DNA of 64,000 bases from Mesobacillus subterraneus (GTDB taxonomy: Bacteria > Bacillota > Bacilli > Bacillales > Cytobacillaceae), in NCBI RefSeq assembly GCF_003937825.1, contig NZ_RSFW01000006.1, forward strand, positions 223,187 to 287,186, read 5' to 3'. Numbering within the stretch: position 1 is the stretch's first letter; each line of letters begins with the position of its first letter. The notes below the pieces were generated by a model. It saw only the letters and a program-made list of their open reading frames with translations. It searched no databases and was not told where the DNA came from. Positions 18,128 to 27,732 of this stretch are shown in pieces. Position numbers and translations under genes: made by a program.

Positions 18128-18150
18128 ACACCCGAATTTTTTTCGGGTGT
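18128..18150 (-). terminator. Terminator of the muramidase-like gene
   Basis: ACACCCGAA / TTCGGGTGT stem with a long T run on the minus strand. Confidence 0.9.
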
Positions 18151-18173
18151 GTCAAAATAAATTGATATTGGAA

Positions 18174-18869
18174 TTAGAATGACCGCTTTGTCATGGATTC
18201 ACCCAGATCAGCCGGAATGCTGACAGTGATGGTTTCCATATGCTGGGCTACCTTGGTACTGTAGGTGAAATCACCATAACAGTAAGGATAGCGAAAATTG
18301 TTTTTATCGCCTCCGCAATTGTAGATTTGCGGGTTTTTCTCAACCTGCATCATCGAAAACTTCTTTGCCAGACCCTCACTGTGCTTGCCTCCGTTTATGG
18401 CGACAAAGTCGATGTAGCCGATTCCCATATTATAGGCCTGGATGACAGTCGGGAAATCAACCTGTTTTTGATTTCCATAGGTAACGGCCCGTTGGAAATA
18501 CTTCACGCCCTGCTGGATGCTCTGCTGAGGGTCCTGTATCGTATTAGGGGCCAGTCCCAATGATTCAGATGCCTGCATAGGATCGCCTCCTCTTCCCCTG
18601 CTTTCTTGCATCATCAACGCTGACACCGTGATAGTATGTTCATCGAGTCCGACTTTTTTCAGTTCTTCTTCAATGATCGGAGTATACTTTGCGACCTCTC
18701 CGATTGAATTGTTAACATCAAGATTGATTGTCTGCACTCTCTGATGATATAAATCAAAGAATCTATCAAAAAGAATAAATCCAACAAATAACGTGAACAG
18801 CAAAAGAACAAGATTGAAATTACGTTGGACCTGTTTTTTCTTTTTGGATTTCTTTTTATTGTATTTCAT
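18174..18869 (-). CDS. Membrane-anchored lysozyme-like protein (CwlT N-domain type)
   Basis: This 231-residue protein has a very basic N-terminus (KKKSKKKKQ), one membrane helix at about 19-35 and an outward-facing lysozyme-like domain. That domain has the likely catalytic Glu89 in ALMMQESRG, then DPMQASES and YNMGIGYIDF. This matches the muramidase domain found at the N-terminus of CwlT. It lacks the NlpC/P60 domain of CwlT. It probably cleaves peptidoglycan glycan strands at the cell surface. RBS is GGGAGAGAAACG. Confidence 0.82.
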   Translation of the reverse strand: MKYNKKKSKKKKQVQRNFNLVLLLFTLFVGFILFDRFFDLYHQRVQTINLDVNNSIGEVAKYTPIIEEELKKVGLDEHTITVSALMMQESRGRGGDPMQASESLGLAPNTIQDPQQSIQQGVKYFQRAVTYGNQKQVDFPTVIQAYNMGIGYIDFVAINGGKHSEGLAKKFSMMQVEKNPQIYNCGGDKNNFRYPYCYGDFTYSTKVAQHMETITVSIPADLGESMTKRSF

Positions 18870-18930
18870 CGTTTCTCTCCCAAATCATATACTTGATTTC
18901 TATTTTATTATTAATCAAAGAAAGATGAAA

Positions 18931-18957
18931 GGGAGCCGCTATTATTTTGCAGCTCCC
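18931..18957 (-). terminator. Possible terminator after the SDR gene
   Basis: GGGAGC / GCTCCC stem with a 15-base loop followed by CTTTCATCTTTCTTT on the minus strand. Confidence 0.55.
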
Positions 18958-18963
18958 TACTCA

Positions 18964-19710
18964 TTATTCTTCATAAATCATTTTTCTCGTCATTCCGCCG
19001 TCGATGACTAAATCCTGCCCGTTAATGAAGTCATTCTCCGGATCAGCCAGATAGAGACATGCTTTTGCAATATCTTCAGGATTCCCAACACGATTTGACC
19101 AATGCTGAAGATGGTCCTTTTCCCTCAACTGATCGTAATCCTCCGTTTGAATCCAGCCAGGGCTGATGGAATTGACCGTAATTCCATTTGGCTGAAGTGA
19201 AGCTGCGAGAGCATGGGTCAAGGAAACGATTCCACCTTTTGAAGAAGCGTAAGCCTCTGAATTGGGTTCAGACATGGTCGCCCTGGTAGACGCGATATTG
19301 ATAATCCGTCCACCCTCTTTCATCCTCCGAGCCGCCTCACGGGAGCCTATAAAGACACTTCTGAGATTCGTGAATACGACGTCCTCCCATTCCTCTGTTG
19401 TCAGTTCAAACAAAGGCTTGAATCTGGAGACCCCTGCATTGTTGACCAGAATATCAATCCTTCCAAAGTCCTTCATTACTCGATCTATCAGATTTAAGAT
19501 GTCCTCTTCTATGCTGACATCTGTCCGATAAAAGACCGCTTTCCCGCCTGCCTCTTCAAGTAATCGTACAGCCTCTTTCCCCTTTTCTTCATCCTTGTCC
19601 GCTATACAAACGATCGCCTCTTCTTCGGCGAACGCTTTTGCAATCCCTTTGCCAATCCCATTTGCACCACCAGTAATGATGACTGTGGCCCCGGTGTACT
19701 TTCCTTTCAT
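18964..19710 (-). CDS. Short-chain dehydrogenase/reductase
   Basis: This 248-residue classical SDR has the cofactor loop TGGANGIGKG (about 14-23), NNAGVS, and the catalytic Ser (NIASTRA) and Tyr-x-x-x-Lys (YASSKGG). Asp after the second strand (ADKDEEKG) suggests NAD preference. The C-terminal GQDLVIDGGMTRKM is typical of the glucose dehydrogenase/FabG-like group. The substrate is not known. RBS is AAAGGATGAGAGT. Confidence 0.87.
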   Translation of the reverse strand: MKGKYTGATVIITGGANGIGKGIAKAFAEEEAIVCIADKDEEKGKEAVRLLEEAGGKAVFYRTDVSIEEDILNLIDRVMKDFGRIDILVNNAGVSRFKPLFELTTEEWEDVVFTNLRSVFIGSREAARRMKEGGRIINIASTRATMSEPNSEAYASSKGGIVSLTHALAASLQPNGITVNSISPGWIQTEDYDQLREKDHLQHWSNRVGNPEDIAKACLYLADPENDFINGQDLVIDGGMTRKMIYEE

Positions 19711-19797
19711 ACTCTCATCCTTTCATTCCAAGAATTGAGTTCAATGCAGAGCACTCTCTCTTTACATTACCACAGATGCAAGTCTTGTAATTAAGGC

Positions 19798-20322
19798 TTA
19801 CTTCATTTTATGTAACTGGACATCAAAAGCATTAAGCAAGAAAATGACCCAAATAGCAGACAGTCCCCATGTCAAAAGTGGATTTTTAAAGTGCAGCCTT
19901 AATAAAGAAAACATAACAATATTGAATAGAACAGACCATCCAATATTCCAGCCGCCATGATGATTTATTAAGTTCAAATACCGTTCGTTTATGTGTTCGA
20001 TCAATGTGTATACTCCTACCCAGGTGAAAACCCACAGGATCTTTTTCCAGCGGACACTCGGAAACCGGCCAAGATAGATCAGGATGGTAGAAGGGTAGAC
20101 GACAAACATAATCATTAAGGCAATGACTGTATGATTAACAAGAATCGATTGCCCGAAAATCGATTCTTGATACGTCCATTTCATTTGATTATAAAGCAGG
20201 ACACCTTTGAGCAAATCTCCAGTAAAGAAAAACAGGATGGTGGGATAATACTTTTTCCACCCTTTCCAGTCCCCCCATATTATGGCGGCTATTAGAAACA
20301 AAGCGTTATAAACAAAGTGCAT
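19798..20322 (-). CDS. CBO0543-type multi-pass membrane protein
   Basis: This 174-residue protein has about five membrane helices and the conserved DWKGWKKYYPTILFFFTGDLL, YPSTILIYLGRFP and HINERY segments seen in the CBO0543 family of Firmicutes. No function is known. I place the start at 20322 behind GGAGTGAAATCC. It is a single gene, with the terminator of the VOC gene upstream. Confidence 0.75.
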   Translation of the reverse strand: MHFVYNALFLIAAIIWGDWKGWKKYYPTILFFFTGDLLKGVLLYNQMKWTYQESIFGQSILVNHTVIALMIMFVVYPSTILIYLGRFPSVRWKKILWVFTWVGVYTLIEHINERYLNLINHHGGWNIGWSVLFNIVMFSLLRLHFKNPLLTWGLSAIWVIFLLNAFDVQLHKMK

Positions 20323-20402
20323 GGATTTCACTCCAACTTTTTTTTTAGTTTTTCCCATTCTAATAAAATCATGAAACCCATGCACCATTTTTTGAAACGG
20401 CG

Positions 20403-20433
20403 AAAAAAGGCCAGACTGGAAGCCTGGCCTTTT
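20403..20433 (-). terminator. Terminator of the VOC/PhnB-like gene
   Basis: AAAAGGCCAG / CTGGCCTTTT stem immediately after the stop at 20437. Confidence 0.85.
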
Positions 20434-20436
20434 CGT

Positions 20437-20862
20437 TTATTTTTGACTCTCAGCAGAAACTTGCCATTGTACGCCGAATTTGTCTGTAACCTGTCCATAT
20501 GCAGGACTCCAGAATGTTTCTTGAATAGGCATTGTGACATTCCCGCCATCCTGCAGCTTTTCAAAGACTTCGTTCGCTTCTGAAACATCGTTGATCAATA
20601 GAGCAATCGTCACCTGAGATCCGAGCTGGTACGGACCTCCAGGAAAATTATCGGAAAGCATTAAACTCGCATTGCCGATTTTCATCTGGGCATTCAATAC
20701 CAGGTCCTTTGCTTCTGGCGGCAGCGGATTCCCCGGATTTCCGGGCATGTCACCGAAAGTTTGAAGACTGAGCACTTCAGCTCCTAATGCATGCTGATAA
20801 AATTTCACTGCTTCCTGGCCATTTCCATTTGTTACAAGATAGGGAACAATACCTGTGATCAT
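20437..20862 (-). CDS. VOC superfamily protein (PhnB/YjdN-like)
   Basis: This 141-residue glyoxalase-fold protein: IVPYLVTNGNGQEAVKFYQHALGAEV at its start and the DKFGVQWQVS end are typical of the PhnB/YjdN group (formerly 3-demethylubiquinone methyltransferase-like). The reaction is unknown. The ATG at 20862 follows AGAGGTGCTCTC. A LexA-like box lies 24 bases upstream of the start. Confidence 0.85.
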   Translation of the reverse strand: MITGIVPYLVTNGNGQEAVKFYQHALGAEVLSLQTFGDMPGNPGNPLPPEAKDLVLNAQMKIGNASLMLSDNFPGGPYQLGSQVTIALLINDVSEANEVFEKLQDGGNVTMPIQETFWSPAYGQVTDKFGVQWQVSAESQK

Positions 20863-20885
20863 GAGAGCACCTCTTTTCAAATTTA

Positions 20886-20899
20886 AGAACAAACGTTCG
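20886..20899. promoter_or_regulatory. Candidate LexA (SOS) box upstream of the VOC gene
   Basis: AGAACAAACGTTCG matches 13 of 14 positions of the Bacillus SOS box CGAACRNRYGTTYG. It is located between the likely promoter and the RBS of the gene at 20437-20862. A single short site may also arise by chance. Confidence 0.4.
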
Positions 20900-21015
20900 T
20901 TTTTAAGCTTACCAGAATTTTCATAAATAAACAATATTTCATTTTGCCCAGATTCTAGTTAACACAAACAAGTAATTGAATGCAAAAAAAGCGGAGGGGG
21001 CCCGCTTTTCAATAA

Positions 21016-22038
21016 TTAATATGGAAAGTCATTTCCGCTCTTATCCCGGATAATGACCTCATATTCATCATTTTTTACAAGTGAGTTTGCTTTTTCCATT
21101 TCTATGAAATCCTCAATCTCGCTGCGAATTTTCTCTACCGTCTTTTTTGCGTTTTCATCCGAGGGCTTCAGGCTGGTTTTGATGAACATTTTCATCTTAC
21201 GATCTTTATAGGAATAGCCATAACCGGAAACCTTATACTCTTTTTTCATGCCAAGCCCTTCAAAGATACTTCTTAAATATGATGTCCATATTCCTTCTCG
21301 CTCATTTTTCTCTACATCCACATCTGTAATGAAAACATCTTTTTCAGAACCAGCTGCTTTTGCAATCTCAAGGGCTGCTTTTCTAATTTCTTCTCCCCTT
21401 GCTTCAGTAAGTGGAATCTCAACTTCGATTTTCTCATTGAATGGGTTGACCATTAAGATTTCATACCCTAAGGATTTAAGTTTTTCGTCTACCTGTATTC
21501 CCAGTTCTTCATCCTTTTTCTCTTCGACTGTCATCGGCGTATATTCAGGCATGTATGATGATACATGAACTTTATAGGAATCATACCCTTTGCTTTTCAT
21601 CACCTTATCGATGATCATGGTGATTTTTTCCCGTTCACGGTCAGCATCCTTCTCCGACCCTTCAATGGATACAGAGATTTCTTTCGTTTCTCCTGGACGC
21701 AACCCTAAAGCGAAATGTTTATAACCTTCCTCTTCCATCGCTTCCCAAAGAAGAACATCCATAGGTTCTGATTTGAAAATCTGGCCTAAATATGGAATTT
21801 TAGATGCCATTTCAGCAACTGAAGGATTAAGGAACGCTGAAGAGGTCAGAACGCCAAATCCGATAATGGCCGCTGCTGCAAAGTGAAAACTCTTCCTGCT
21901 TCTTTTTCTTCCTGTTGTTTTCTTTATTGGGTCCGCCTCAGTTTTTATATTCTTAGCAAAATCATATAAGGATGTGGGTACCTCGATTTTATCCAAATCT
22001 GCTTTTATCTCGTTTTTAATCTGATCATCCATCTTCAT
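21016..22038 (-). CDS. Anti-sigma factor-like membrane protein, ECF partner (DUF4179/DUF4030 type)
   Basis: This 340-residue protein has a cytoplasmic N-terminus (about 1-50), one membrane helix (about 51-70, AAAAIIGFGVLTSSAFL) and a large outer domain rich in Lys/Glu with repeated EKI/EIEVEIPL-like strands. Its ATG overlaps the sigma factor stop by four bases (ATGA), the usual sigma/anti-sigma coupling. The family name is my best guess. It would hold the sigma factor at the membrane until a signal, probably envelope stress, arrives. Confidence 0.75.
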   Translation of the reverse strand: MKMDDQIKNEIKADLDKIEVPTSLYDFAKNIKTEADPIKKTTGRKRSRKSFHFAAAAIIGFGVLTSSAFLNPSVAEMASKIPYLGQIFKSEPMDVLLWEAMEEEGYKHFALGLRPGETKEISVSIEGSEKDADREREKITMIIDKVMKSKGYDSYKVHVSSYMPEYTPMTVEEKKDEELGIQVDEKLKSLGYEILMVNPFNEKIEVEIPLTEARGEEIRKAALEIAKAAGSEKDVFITDVDVEKNEREGIWTSYLRSIFEGLGMKKEYKVSGYGYSYKDRKMKMFIKTSLKPSDENAKKTVEKIRSEIEDFIEMEKANSLVKNDEYEVIIRDKSGNDFPY

Positions 22039-22589
22039 TGTGTGCTCACCCCTAAAATTTGATTTTCCGATAATCTTTCTTTTAAAGCGTTCCTGGCCCT
22101 ATGAAGATGGGATTTTACTGTTGAAACTTTTAATCCCAGCAGATCTGATACTTCCTGTATCGATAGCTCCTGGTAATAGTAAAGGAGCAGGACATTACGA
22201 TAATCGCTGTTTTTTAATGAATGGATTCCCTGTCTGATCTCATGATCGGTCTCCTCTTTTATAACAGTTTCCAGTACTTCTCGTTTGTCCTTTATGTAGT
22301 CCAACTCAATTACGGTCTCTTTCATTCTTCCGTTCTTTCTTAAAATATCGATGGACCGATGTGTAACCAATTTATAAAACCATGTACTGAAGTAGATAAT
22401 TTCTTTCCCGCTCATGATATTCCGGTATGCTTCAATCATCGCGTTTTGAACGACTTCTTCTGCCTGCTCCTTAGAACGGACAATACTGAAGCTGGTTCTG
22501 TAGCTTTTTTCAATCAGCGGATTAATAAGCTCAGCGAATGCCGCATCTTCACCGTTTCGGATCCGTTGCATCAATTCCTTCTGTTCCAT
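22035..22589 (-). CDS. ECF-family RNA polymerase sigma factor
   Basis: The 184-residue protein has sigma region 2 (RSKEQAEEVVQNAMIEAYRN, then FSTWFYKLVTHRSIDILRK) and region 4 helix-turn-helix (YYQELSIQEVSDLLGLKVST, VKSHLHRARNALKERL). There is no region 1 or 3, as in ECF sigmas. The ATG at 22589 follows AAGGAGGTGCTGCCG. It is co-transcribed with the anti-sigma gene. A GCAACCTTT element upstream suggests self-regulation. Confidence 0.92.
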   Translation of the reverse strand: MEQKELMQRIRNGEDAAFAELINPLIEKSYRTSFSIVRSKEQAEEVVQNAMIEAYRNIMSGKEIIYFSTWFYKLVTHRSIDILRKNGRMKETVIELDYIKDKREVLETVIKEETDHEIRQGIHSLKNSDYRNVLLLYYYQELSIQEVSDLLGLKVSTVKSHLHRARNALKERLSENQILGVSTQ

Positions 22590-22618
22590 CGGCAGCACCT
22601 CCTTATTTGTTCTATTCT

Positions 22619-22650
22619 TTAGGCGCATGTAGTTGAGTAAAGGTTGCGTT
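22619..22650 (-). promoter_or_regulatory. Possible autoregulated ECF promoter
   Basis: On the minus strand GCAACCTTT (22647-22639) and, after about 12 more bases, GCGCCTAA (22626-22619). An AAC-containing -35 with a C/G-rich -10 resembles ECF sigma promoters. It is 30 bases from the start codon. Confidence 0.35.
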
Positions 22651-22805
22651 TCCCTAAAAAAAATTCATAAAGAAAACCCGCCTGCTGGCGAGTTGTTTAT
22701 TCAGAGATATTTAAGCTTTTGTCTTTATGCCAAACTTAAACACAGGTACATAATATGATTCATTCGCCTTCATATTAACATTCTTTTCCAATAAATTGCA
22801 CAAAA

Positions 22806-22835
22806 AAACGAGCATGATAAATTCATGCTCGTTTT
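22806..22835 (-). terminator. Terminator of tkt
   Basis: ACGAGCATGA / TCATGCTCGT stem, loop TAAAT, with T7 on the minus strand. Confidence 0.92.
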
Positions 22836-22843
22836 AGTAGTGA

Positions 22844-24853
22844 TTAGTTTTGTTGAAGCAATGCTTTCACTCGTGCAACGACGTTGTTCACTGTGAAACC
22901 ATACTCTTCCATGATTTTTTCACCAGGAGCTGATGCACCGAATGTATCAATCCCTAGTACTTCTCCTTCGTCCCCAACATAGCGGTGCCATCCGAGAGAA
23001 GATCCCATTTCAATGCCCAGACGCTTCTTAACAGACTTAGGAATGACACTTTCTTTGTATTCCTTAGATTGCTGTTCGAAACGATCCCATGAAGGCATAC
23101 TTACGACTGCAACGTCAATTCCTTCAGAAGCCAGTGCTTCCTGTGCTTTTACAGCAAGTCCAACTTCAGAACCTGCAGCAAGAAGCAATGCATCTGCTGT
23201 ATCTTTACCAGCTGGGGAAATCACATAAGCACCCTTAGATACACCATCGTAGGCGTTATTGTCAGTGTCCTTGATTGTCGGCAAATTCTGGCGAGTCAAT
23301 ACAAGAGCTGTAGGTGTCTTAGTTGATTCTACCGCAAGTTTCCATGCTGCTGCTGTTTCGTTTCCGTCAGCTGGACGAATGACACACAGGTTTGGCATAG
23401 CGCGAAGGCCCGCCAACTGTTCAACTGGCTCGTGAGTAGGCCCATCTTCTCCTACTGCGATGCTGTCATGCGTGAAAACATAAGTGACAGGCAAGCCCAT
23501 CAATGCTGCAAGTCTGATCGCAGGCTTCAGGTAGTCAGAGAACACAAAGAATGTTCCGCCGAATACTTTCAATCCTCCATGAAGAGCCATACCGTTCATA
23601 GCTGCACCCATTGCGAATTCCCGCACACCGAACCAGATGTTGCGGCCTTCGAATGAACCAGGGAAGAAGTCACCTGTTCCCTTGATCATCGTTTTATTTG
23701 AACCCGCAAGGTCCGCAGATCCACCGATAAGGTATGGAAGATTCTTAGCGATTCCGTTTAGTGCTTCTCCAGATGAAGCACGGCTCGCCAGGCTCTTGCC
23801 TTCTTCATAAACTGGAATGTCTTTATCCCAGCCCTCAACCAGCTCACCCTTCATGGCTTTTTCAAGCTGGGCACCCAGTTCAGGGTATTCACTCTTGTAC
23901 TTGGCAAATAGCTCATTCCATGCCTGCTCAGTTTGTTCGCCTTTATCTGCGATTTGCTGCTTGAAGTGATCATAAACTTCACTTGGAACATGGAAGTCTT
24001 CCTCGAACGTCCACTTATAAGCTTCCTTGGTAAGCTTCAATTCATCAGCACCTAGTGGAGCACCGTGAACATCCGATTTACCAGAAAGGTTTGGTGAACC
24101 GTATCCAATAATGGTTTTAACTTCAATCAAAGCAGGGCGGTTTTCGTCAGTCTTCGCTTCTTCGATCGCTTTGGCGATTTCGTCAAGATTGTTGCCGTCT
24201 TCTACACGGATGTATTGCCATCCATATGCCTTGAAACGATCAGCTACACTCTCAGAGAAGGATTTGTCCAGATCGCCATCCAATGAAATGTCATTTGAAT
24301 CGTAAAGAACGATCATTCTGCCCAGCTTCAGGTGAGCTGCAAGGGAAGCGGCCTCAGCCGATACACCTTCCATTAAATCGCCATCACCACAAATGCTGTA
24401 TGTATAGTGGTCTACAATATTGTAATTGTCCTTGTTGTATACAGCCGCAAGATGACGCTCTGCCATTGCCATACCAACAGCCATCGCAATCCCTTGACCC
24501 AGAGGACCAGTCGTTGCATCTACCCCTGCAGTGTGTCCAAATTCAGGGTGACCCGGTGTTTTGCTTCCCCACTGGCGGAAGTTCTTGATATCATCCATTG
24601 ATAAATCATATCCTGCAAGGTGCAGCAAGCTGTAAAGCAACATGGATCCGTGTCCTGCAGACAATACAAATCGATCACGGTTGAACCATTCAGGATTTTT
24701 AGGATTGATGTTCATGTATTGAGTCCATAGAGTGTAAGCCATCGGAGCAGCGCCCATCGGCATGCCAGGGTGGCCCGAATTTGCCTTTTCAATTGCATCA
24801 ATCGATAATGTACGAATGGAATCAATTGAAAGCATATCAATTTTATTAAACAT
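22844..24853 (-). CDS. tkt: Transketolase
   Basis: This 669-residue ThDP enzyme of the pentose phosphate pathway moves two-carbon units between sugar phosphates. Visible are the N-terminal [18 protein letters not shown], the ThDP-binding GDGDLMEG...N motif, the catalytic-site [18 protein letters not shown] and full length for the family. The ATG at 24853 follows GAAAGGATG. It lies after ynzC in the conserved order; a terminator and promoter separate it from both neighbours. Confidence 0.97.
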   Translation of the reverse strand: MFNKIDMLSIDSIRTLSIDAIEKANSGHPGMPMGAAPMAYTLWTQYMNINPKNPEWFNRDRFVLSAGHGSMLLYSLLHLAGYDLSMDDIKNFRQWGSKTPGHPEFGHTAGVDATTGPLGQGIAMAVGMAMAERHLAAVYNKDNYNIVDHYTYSICGDGDLMEGVSAEAASLAAHLKLGRMIVLYDSNDISLDGDLDKSFSESVADRFKAYGWQYIRVEDGNNLDEIAKAIEEAKTDENRPALIEVKTIIGYGSPNLSGKSDVHGAPLGADELKLTKEAYKWTFEEDFHVPSEVYDHFKQQIADKGEQTEQAWNELFAKYKSEYPELGAQLEKAMKGELVEGWDKDIPVYEEGKSLASRASSGEALNGIAKNLPYLIGGSADLAGSNKTMIKGTGDFFPGSFEGRNIWFGVREFAMGAAMNGMALHGGLKVFGGTFFVFSDYLKPAIRLAALMGLPVTYVFTHDSIAVGEDGPTHEPVEQLAGLRAMPNLCVIRPADGNETAAAWKLAVESTKTPTALVLTRQNLPTIKDTDNNAYDGVSKGAYVISPAGKDTADALLLAAGSEVGLAVKAQEALASEGIDVAVVSMPSWDRFEQQSKEYKESVIPKSVKKRLGIEMGSSLGWHRYVGDEGEVLGIDTFGASAPGEKIMEEYGFTVNNVVARVKALLQQN

Positions 24854-24893
24854 TAAATACATCCTTTCTATAAGTACTGACTACATCCTTAAT

Positions 24894-24923
24894 ATTATAG
24901 CGAGAGAAATTATTATACAACAA
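24894..24923 (-). promoter_or_regulatory. Likely tkt promoter; rest of the gap shows nothing
   Basis: TTGTTG, 18-bp spacer, TATAAT on the minus strand, 41 bases before the tkt ATG. The remaining sequence up to the ynzC terminator at 25153 contains no convincing gene or structure; a TTGACA on the plus strand near 24967 has no good -10. Confidence 0.5.
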
Positions 24924-25152
24924 ATTGTGCCTGAAGGAGACAGAAAAGGCCGTATTGTTATTTATTTTGACACAAACTCGCTTCTGTTATGTAAAGCTAG
25001 CAGAGTTAGCATTTATAAATACAAATAATTAAGATAAAACTGAAGTTCCTCAACCGTGTTTTTCTCATATCTTGAAGTTACTAAACACTGCATTTAAATC
25101 CTGGCTCAGGAGCCTGCTTGATGTGTAAAGAACACACATGGAAAATAAAAAA

Positions 25153-25177
25153 GGAATACACTATTTTACATGTATCC
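25153..25177 (-). terminator. Terminator after ynzC
   Basis: GGATACA / TGTATTCC stem followed by TTTTTTATTTT on the minus strand. Confidence 0.7.
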
Positions 25178-25186
25178 CTGAGTATA

Positions 25187-25420
25187 TTAATGCAGCTTGT
25201 TCTTTGCTTTTTCTTCCTTAAGCTTTTCTGGAGTAACATCGTTTCCTTCTGGGTCAACAATGGTAACTCCTTTAAGCGTGTTTAGCATGGAAGAGCGGAA
25301 AGACTGTAAATATTCAGCGCGAAGCTTTGTTTGTTCTTTGGCTTCAGCTTCTGTCAGCTTTGATGACTTTGCTTTTCTTGCCAGTTCATTGATTCTAGTA
25401 ATTTTATCACTTGATAGCAT
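25187..25420 (-). CDS. ynzC: DUF896 protein YnzC
   Basis: This is a 77-residue alpha-helical protein with the KITRINELARKAK...LTEAEAKEQTKLRAEYL helical hairpin and the VTPEKLKEEK tail that define DUF896/YnzC. In B. subtilis ynzC is co-expressed with yneA and yneB under LexA control. Function is unclear. The ATG at 25420 follows AAAGGAGCTTTACC; the order yneA-yneB-ynzC is kept. Confidence 0.92.
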   Translation of the reverse strand: MLSSDKITRINELARKAKSSKLTEAEAKEQTKLRAEYLQSFRSSMLNTLKGVTIVDPEGNDVTPEKLKEEKAKNKLH

Positions 25421-25498
25421 GGTAAAGCTCCTTTGTAAAAAAGATACGTCAAAAGTCATCTTACTAAAAATAGAGTGTTTTTACAAGAATTGAGCTCC

Positions 25499-26161
<663 letters not shown>

Positions 26162-26168
26162 CTATGAT

Positions 26169-26483
26169 TTATTCTTCCGCTCCTGCAATCTGGGTGGGTT
26201 CCAAATGATCGGCGATGACAGGGATGACGATTTCATCACCTGGATAAATTCGTTCACCGATAATTCCATTCTCTTTCTCGACCCAGCTGATAAATTCACG
26301 ATCTGAAAGATTGTGTTTATGTCCGAAACTCTCGGACAGCTCCCATAATGATTGCCCTTCTTCTATAGTAACAGTTATGTATGCATCATCGGTATTCAAA
26401 TGGACTTTCGCCACTAAGGTAAACATCAGGCTGACAGCCAGCAACACGATTGCGTATGAATAGTTATTCCATAATTTTTTCAT
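26169..26483 (-). CDS. yneA: SOS-induced cell division suppressor YneA
   Basis: The 104-residue product has an N-terminal membrane segment (about 9-26) and an outer LysM domain (ITVTIEEGQSLWELSE ... IYPGDEIVIPV). YneA delays septation during the SOS response. It is divergent from lexA with SOS boxes between. I chose the ATG at 26483, which has AGAGGTGTTGGAT in front; an in-frame TTG nine bases earlier is too near the RBS. Confidence 0.92.
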   Translation of the reverse strand: MKKLWNNYSYAIVLLAVSLMFTLVAKVHLNTDDAYITVTIEEGQSLWELSESFGHKHNLSDREFISWVEKENGIIGERIYPGDEIVIPVIADHLEPTQIAGAEE

Positions 26484-26499
26484 ATCCAACACCTCTTAA

Positions 26500-26607
26500 C
26501 GAATATATGTTCGGTTTATTTGTTTTCATTATAAATCGAACATTTGTTTTGTGTCAACTCATATATTCGAACTTATGTTTGTATCTATAGGAAGGACATG
26601 GTATAAT
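26500..26607. promoter_or_regulatory. lexA-yneA control region: three SOS boxes and the lexA promoter
   Basis: SOS boxes: 26500-26513 (CGAATATATGTTCG), 26537-26550 (CGAACATTTGTTTT) and 26568-26581 (CGAACTTATGTTTG), with 12 to 13 of 14 matches to CGAACRNRYGTTYG. The lexA promoter is TTGTAT (26579-26584), 17-bp spacer, TGGTATAAT with TATAAT at 26602-26607; the third box overlaps its -35. This fits LexA self-repression and SOS control of yneA-yneB-ynzC. Confidence 0.85.
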
Positions 26608-26638
26608 AAGGACAAGAAAATATACGAGGTGCGTGAAT

Positions 26639-27262
26639 ATGACAAAATTATCAAAGCGTCAACAAGATATATTTGAATTCATAAAAGGCGAAGTCAAGAA
26701 AAAAGGATATCCACCATCCGTACGTGAAATAGGCGAAGCTGTTGGACTTGCTTCAAACTCCACTGTCCATGGCCATCTTGCTCGCCTTGAGAGCAAGGGC
26801 TTGATCAGACGCGATCCAACCAAGCCTCGTGCTATAGAAATCCTTGAAATAGAAGAAGATAGCCGCATCCCTAAATATAAGGTGGTTAACGTACCTGTTG
26901 TCGGTAAGGTAACAGCTGGTATGCCGATCACGGCGATTGAAAATGTAGAAGAGTACTTTCCTCTTCCGGATCGTCTTGTTCCACATGATGAGCAGGTATT
27001 CATGCTTGAAATCATGGGAGACAGTATGATTGAAGCCGGCATTCTCGATGGCGATTATGTAATCGTTAAACAACAGAAGACTGCCAACAACGGGGACATC
27101 GTTGTAGCGATGACGGAGGATGATGAAGCGACTGTTAAGCGTTTCTTCAAAGAAAAGGATTATTTCAGACTCCAGCCGGAAAACCCTACAATGGATCCGA
27201 TCATTCTTCGCAATGTATCGATTCTCGGAAAAGTAATCGGAGTATATCGCCATATGCACTAA
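26639..27262 (+). CDS. lexA: SOS transcriptional repressor LexA
   Basis: This 207-residue protein has an N-terminal winged helix ([21 protein letters not shown]), the self-cleavage site Ala93-Gly94 (VTAGMP) and the Ser129/Lys167 dyad ([15 protein letters not shown]). It represses the SOS genes, including itself and yneA, until RecA filaments promote cleavage. The ATG at 26639 matches the usual MTKLSKRQ start; the GTG at 26633 is less likely. RBS is ACGAGGTG. Confidence 0.97.
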   Translation: MTKLSKRQQDIFEFIKGEVKKKGYPPSVREIGEAVGLASNSTVHGHLARLESKGLIRRDPTKPRAIEILEIEEDSRIPKYKVVNVPVVGKVTAGMPITAIENVEEYFPLPDRLVPHDEQVFMLEIMGDSMIEAGILDGDYVIVKQQKTANNGDIVVAMTEDDEATVKRFFKEKDYFRLQPENPTMDPIILRNVSILGKVIGVYRHMH

Positions 27263-27290
27263 AAGCAAGCGTCCATCGCTTGCTTTTTTT
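27262..27290 (+). terminator. Terminator of lexA
   Basis: AAAGCAAGCG / CGCTTGCTTT with a 5-base loop and T7, overlapping the stop codon by one base. Confidence 0.95.
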
Positions 27291-27434
27291 CATTCTATTA
27301 AACTTATAAAGACGTACCTAATGGGAGATAAGCACATTTTAGCTTGGAAATGGGTAGATGCACTAGCGCCTTGTCCTAATCTACATATGATGTACTGTAA
27401 GTATTTTACGGATTGGGAAGGAGTTGAAAATGTT

Positions 27435-27665
27435 ATGGGATACCATCGTAGTGATAACGATGTAGCTGGCATTTTTTCCCCTCACAGGGACAGAGACAGG
27501 GATCGAGTCAGGGCTACTGTAGATTTTGATGACCTGTGCCGTGCTGTCCGCCGCTGTATTATCGAAGACCTTCGCGACGCTGACCGTCGTGACCGCCGTG
27601 ATGATCGCCGTGACCGTCGTGACGACCGTCGCGACCGCAAGAGATGCGGATGCGGATTCTGGTAA
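27435..27665 (+). CDS. Arg/Asp-repeat, Cys-tailed protein, probable spore coat protein
   Basis: The 76-residue product from ATG 27435 (RBS GGAAGGAG, 11-base spacing) starts MGYHRSDNDVAGIFSPHRDR and has LCRAVRRCIIEDL. It then runs into a tandem Arg/Asp tract (DRRDRRDDRRDRR...) and ends RCGCGFW. Highly charged repeats with terminal cysteines are typical of bacillar coat proteins. A CATATGATG element at 27383, a possible SigK -10, precedes it. An in-frame start at 27321 exists but would lack an RBS. I do not recognise a named family. Confidence 0.6.
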   Translation: MGYHRSDNDVAGIFSPHRDRDRDRVRATVDFDDLCRAVRRCIIEDLRDADRRDRRDDRRDRRDDRRDRKRCGCGFW

Positions 27666-27670
27666 TATCA

Positions 27671-27707
27671 AAAAATCCCGATTGGCAACTAGCCTCTCGG
27701 GATTTTA
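27671..27707. terminator. Terminator between the coat-like gene and the helicase
   Basis: AAATCCCGA / TCGGGATTT stem with A- and T-rich flanks, able to serve both convergent genes. Confidence 0.8.
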
Positions 27708-27732
27708 CTTTTCAACAAGGATTAAACCTTTT

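Noticed and set aside
22711..22773. 20-codon minus-strand frame followed by a hairpin
   Set aside because: No credible RBS and no recognisable product; the hairpin alone does not support a gene.
24960..24990. Plus-strand TTGACA promoter upstream of tkt
   Set aside because: No matching -10 and no gene downstream on that strand.
27381..27671. 96-codon minus-strand Thr/Val-rich frame
   Set aside because: It is the reverse strand of the Arg/Asp repeat gene.
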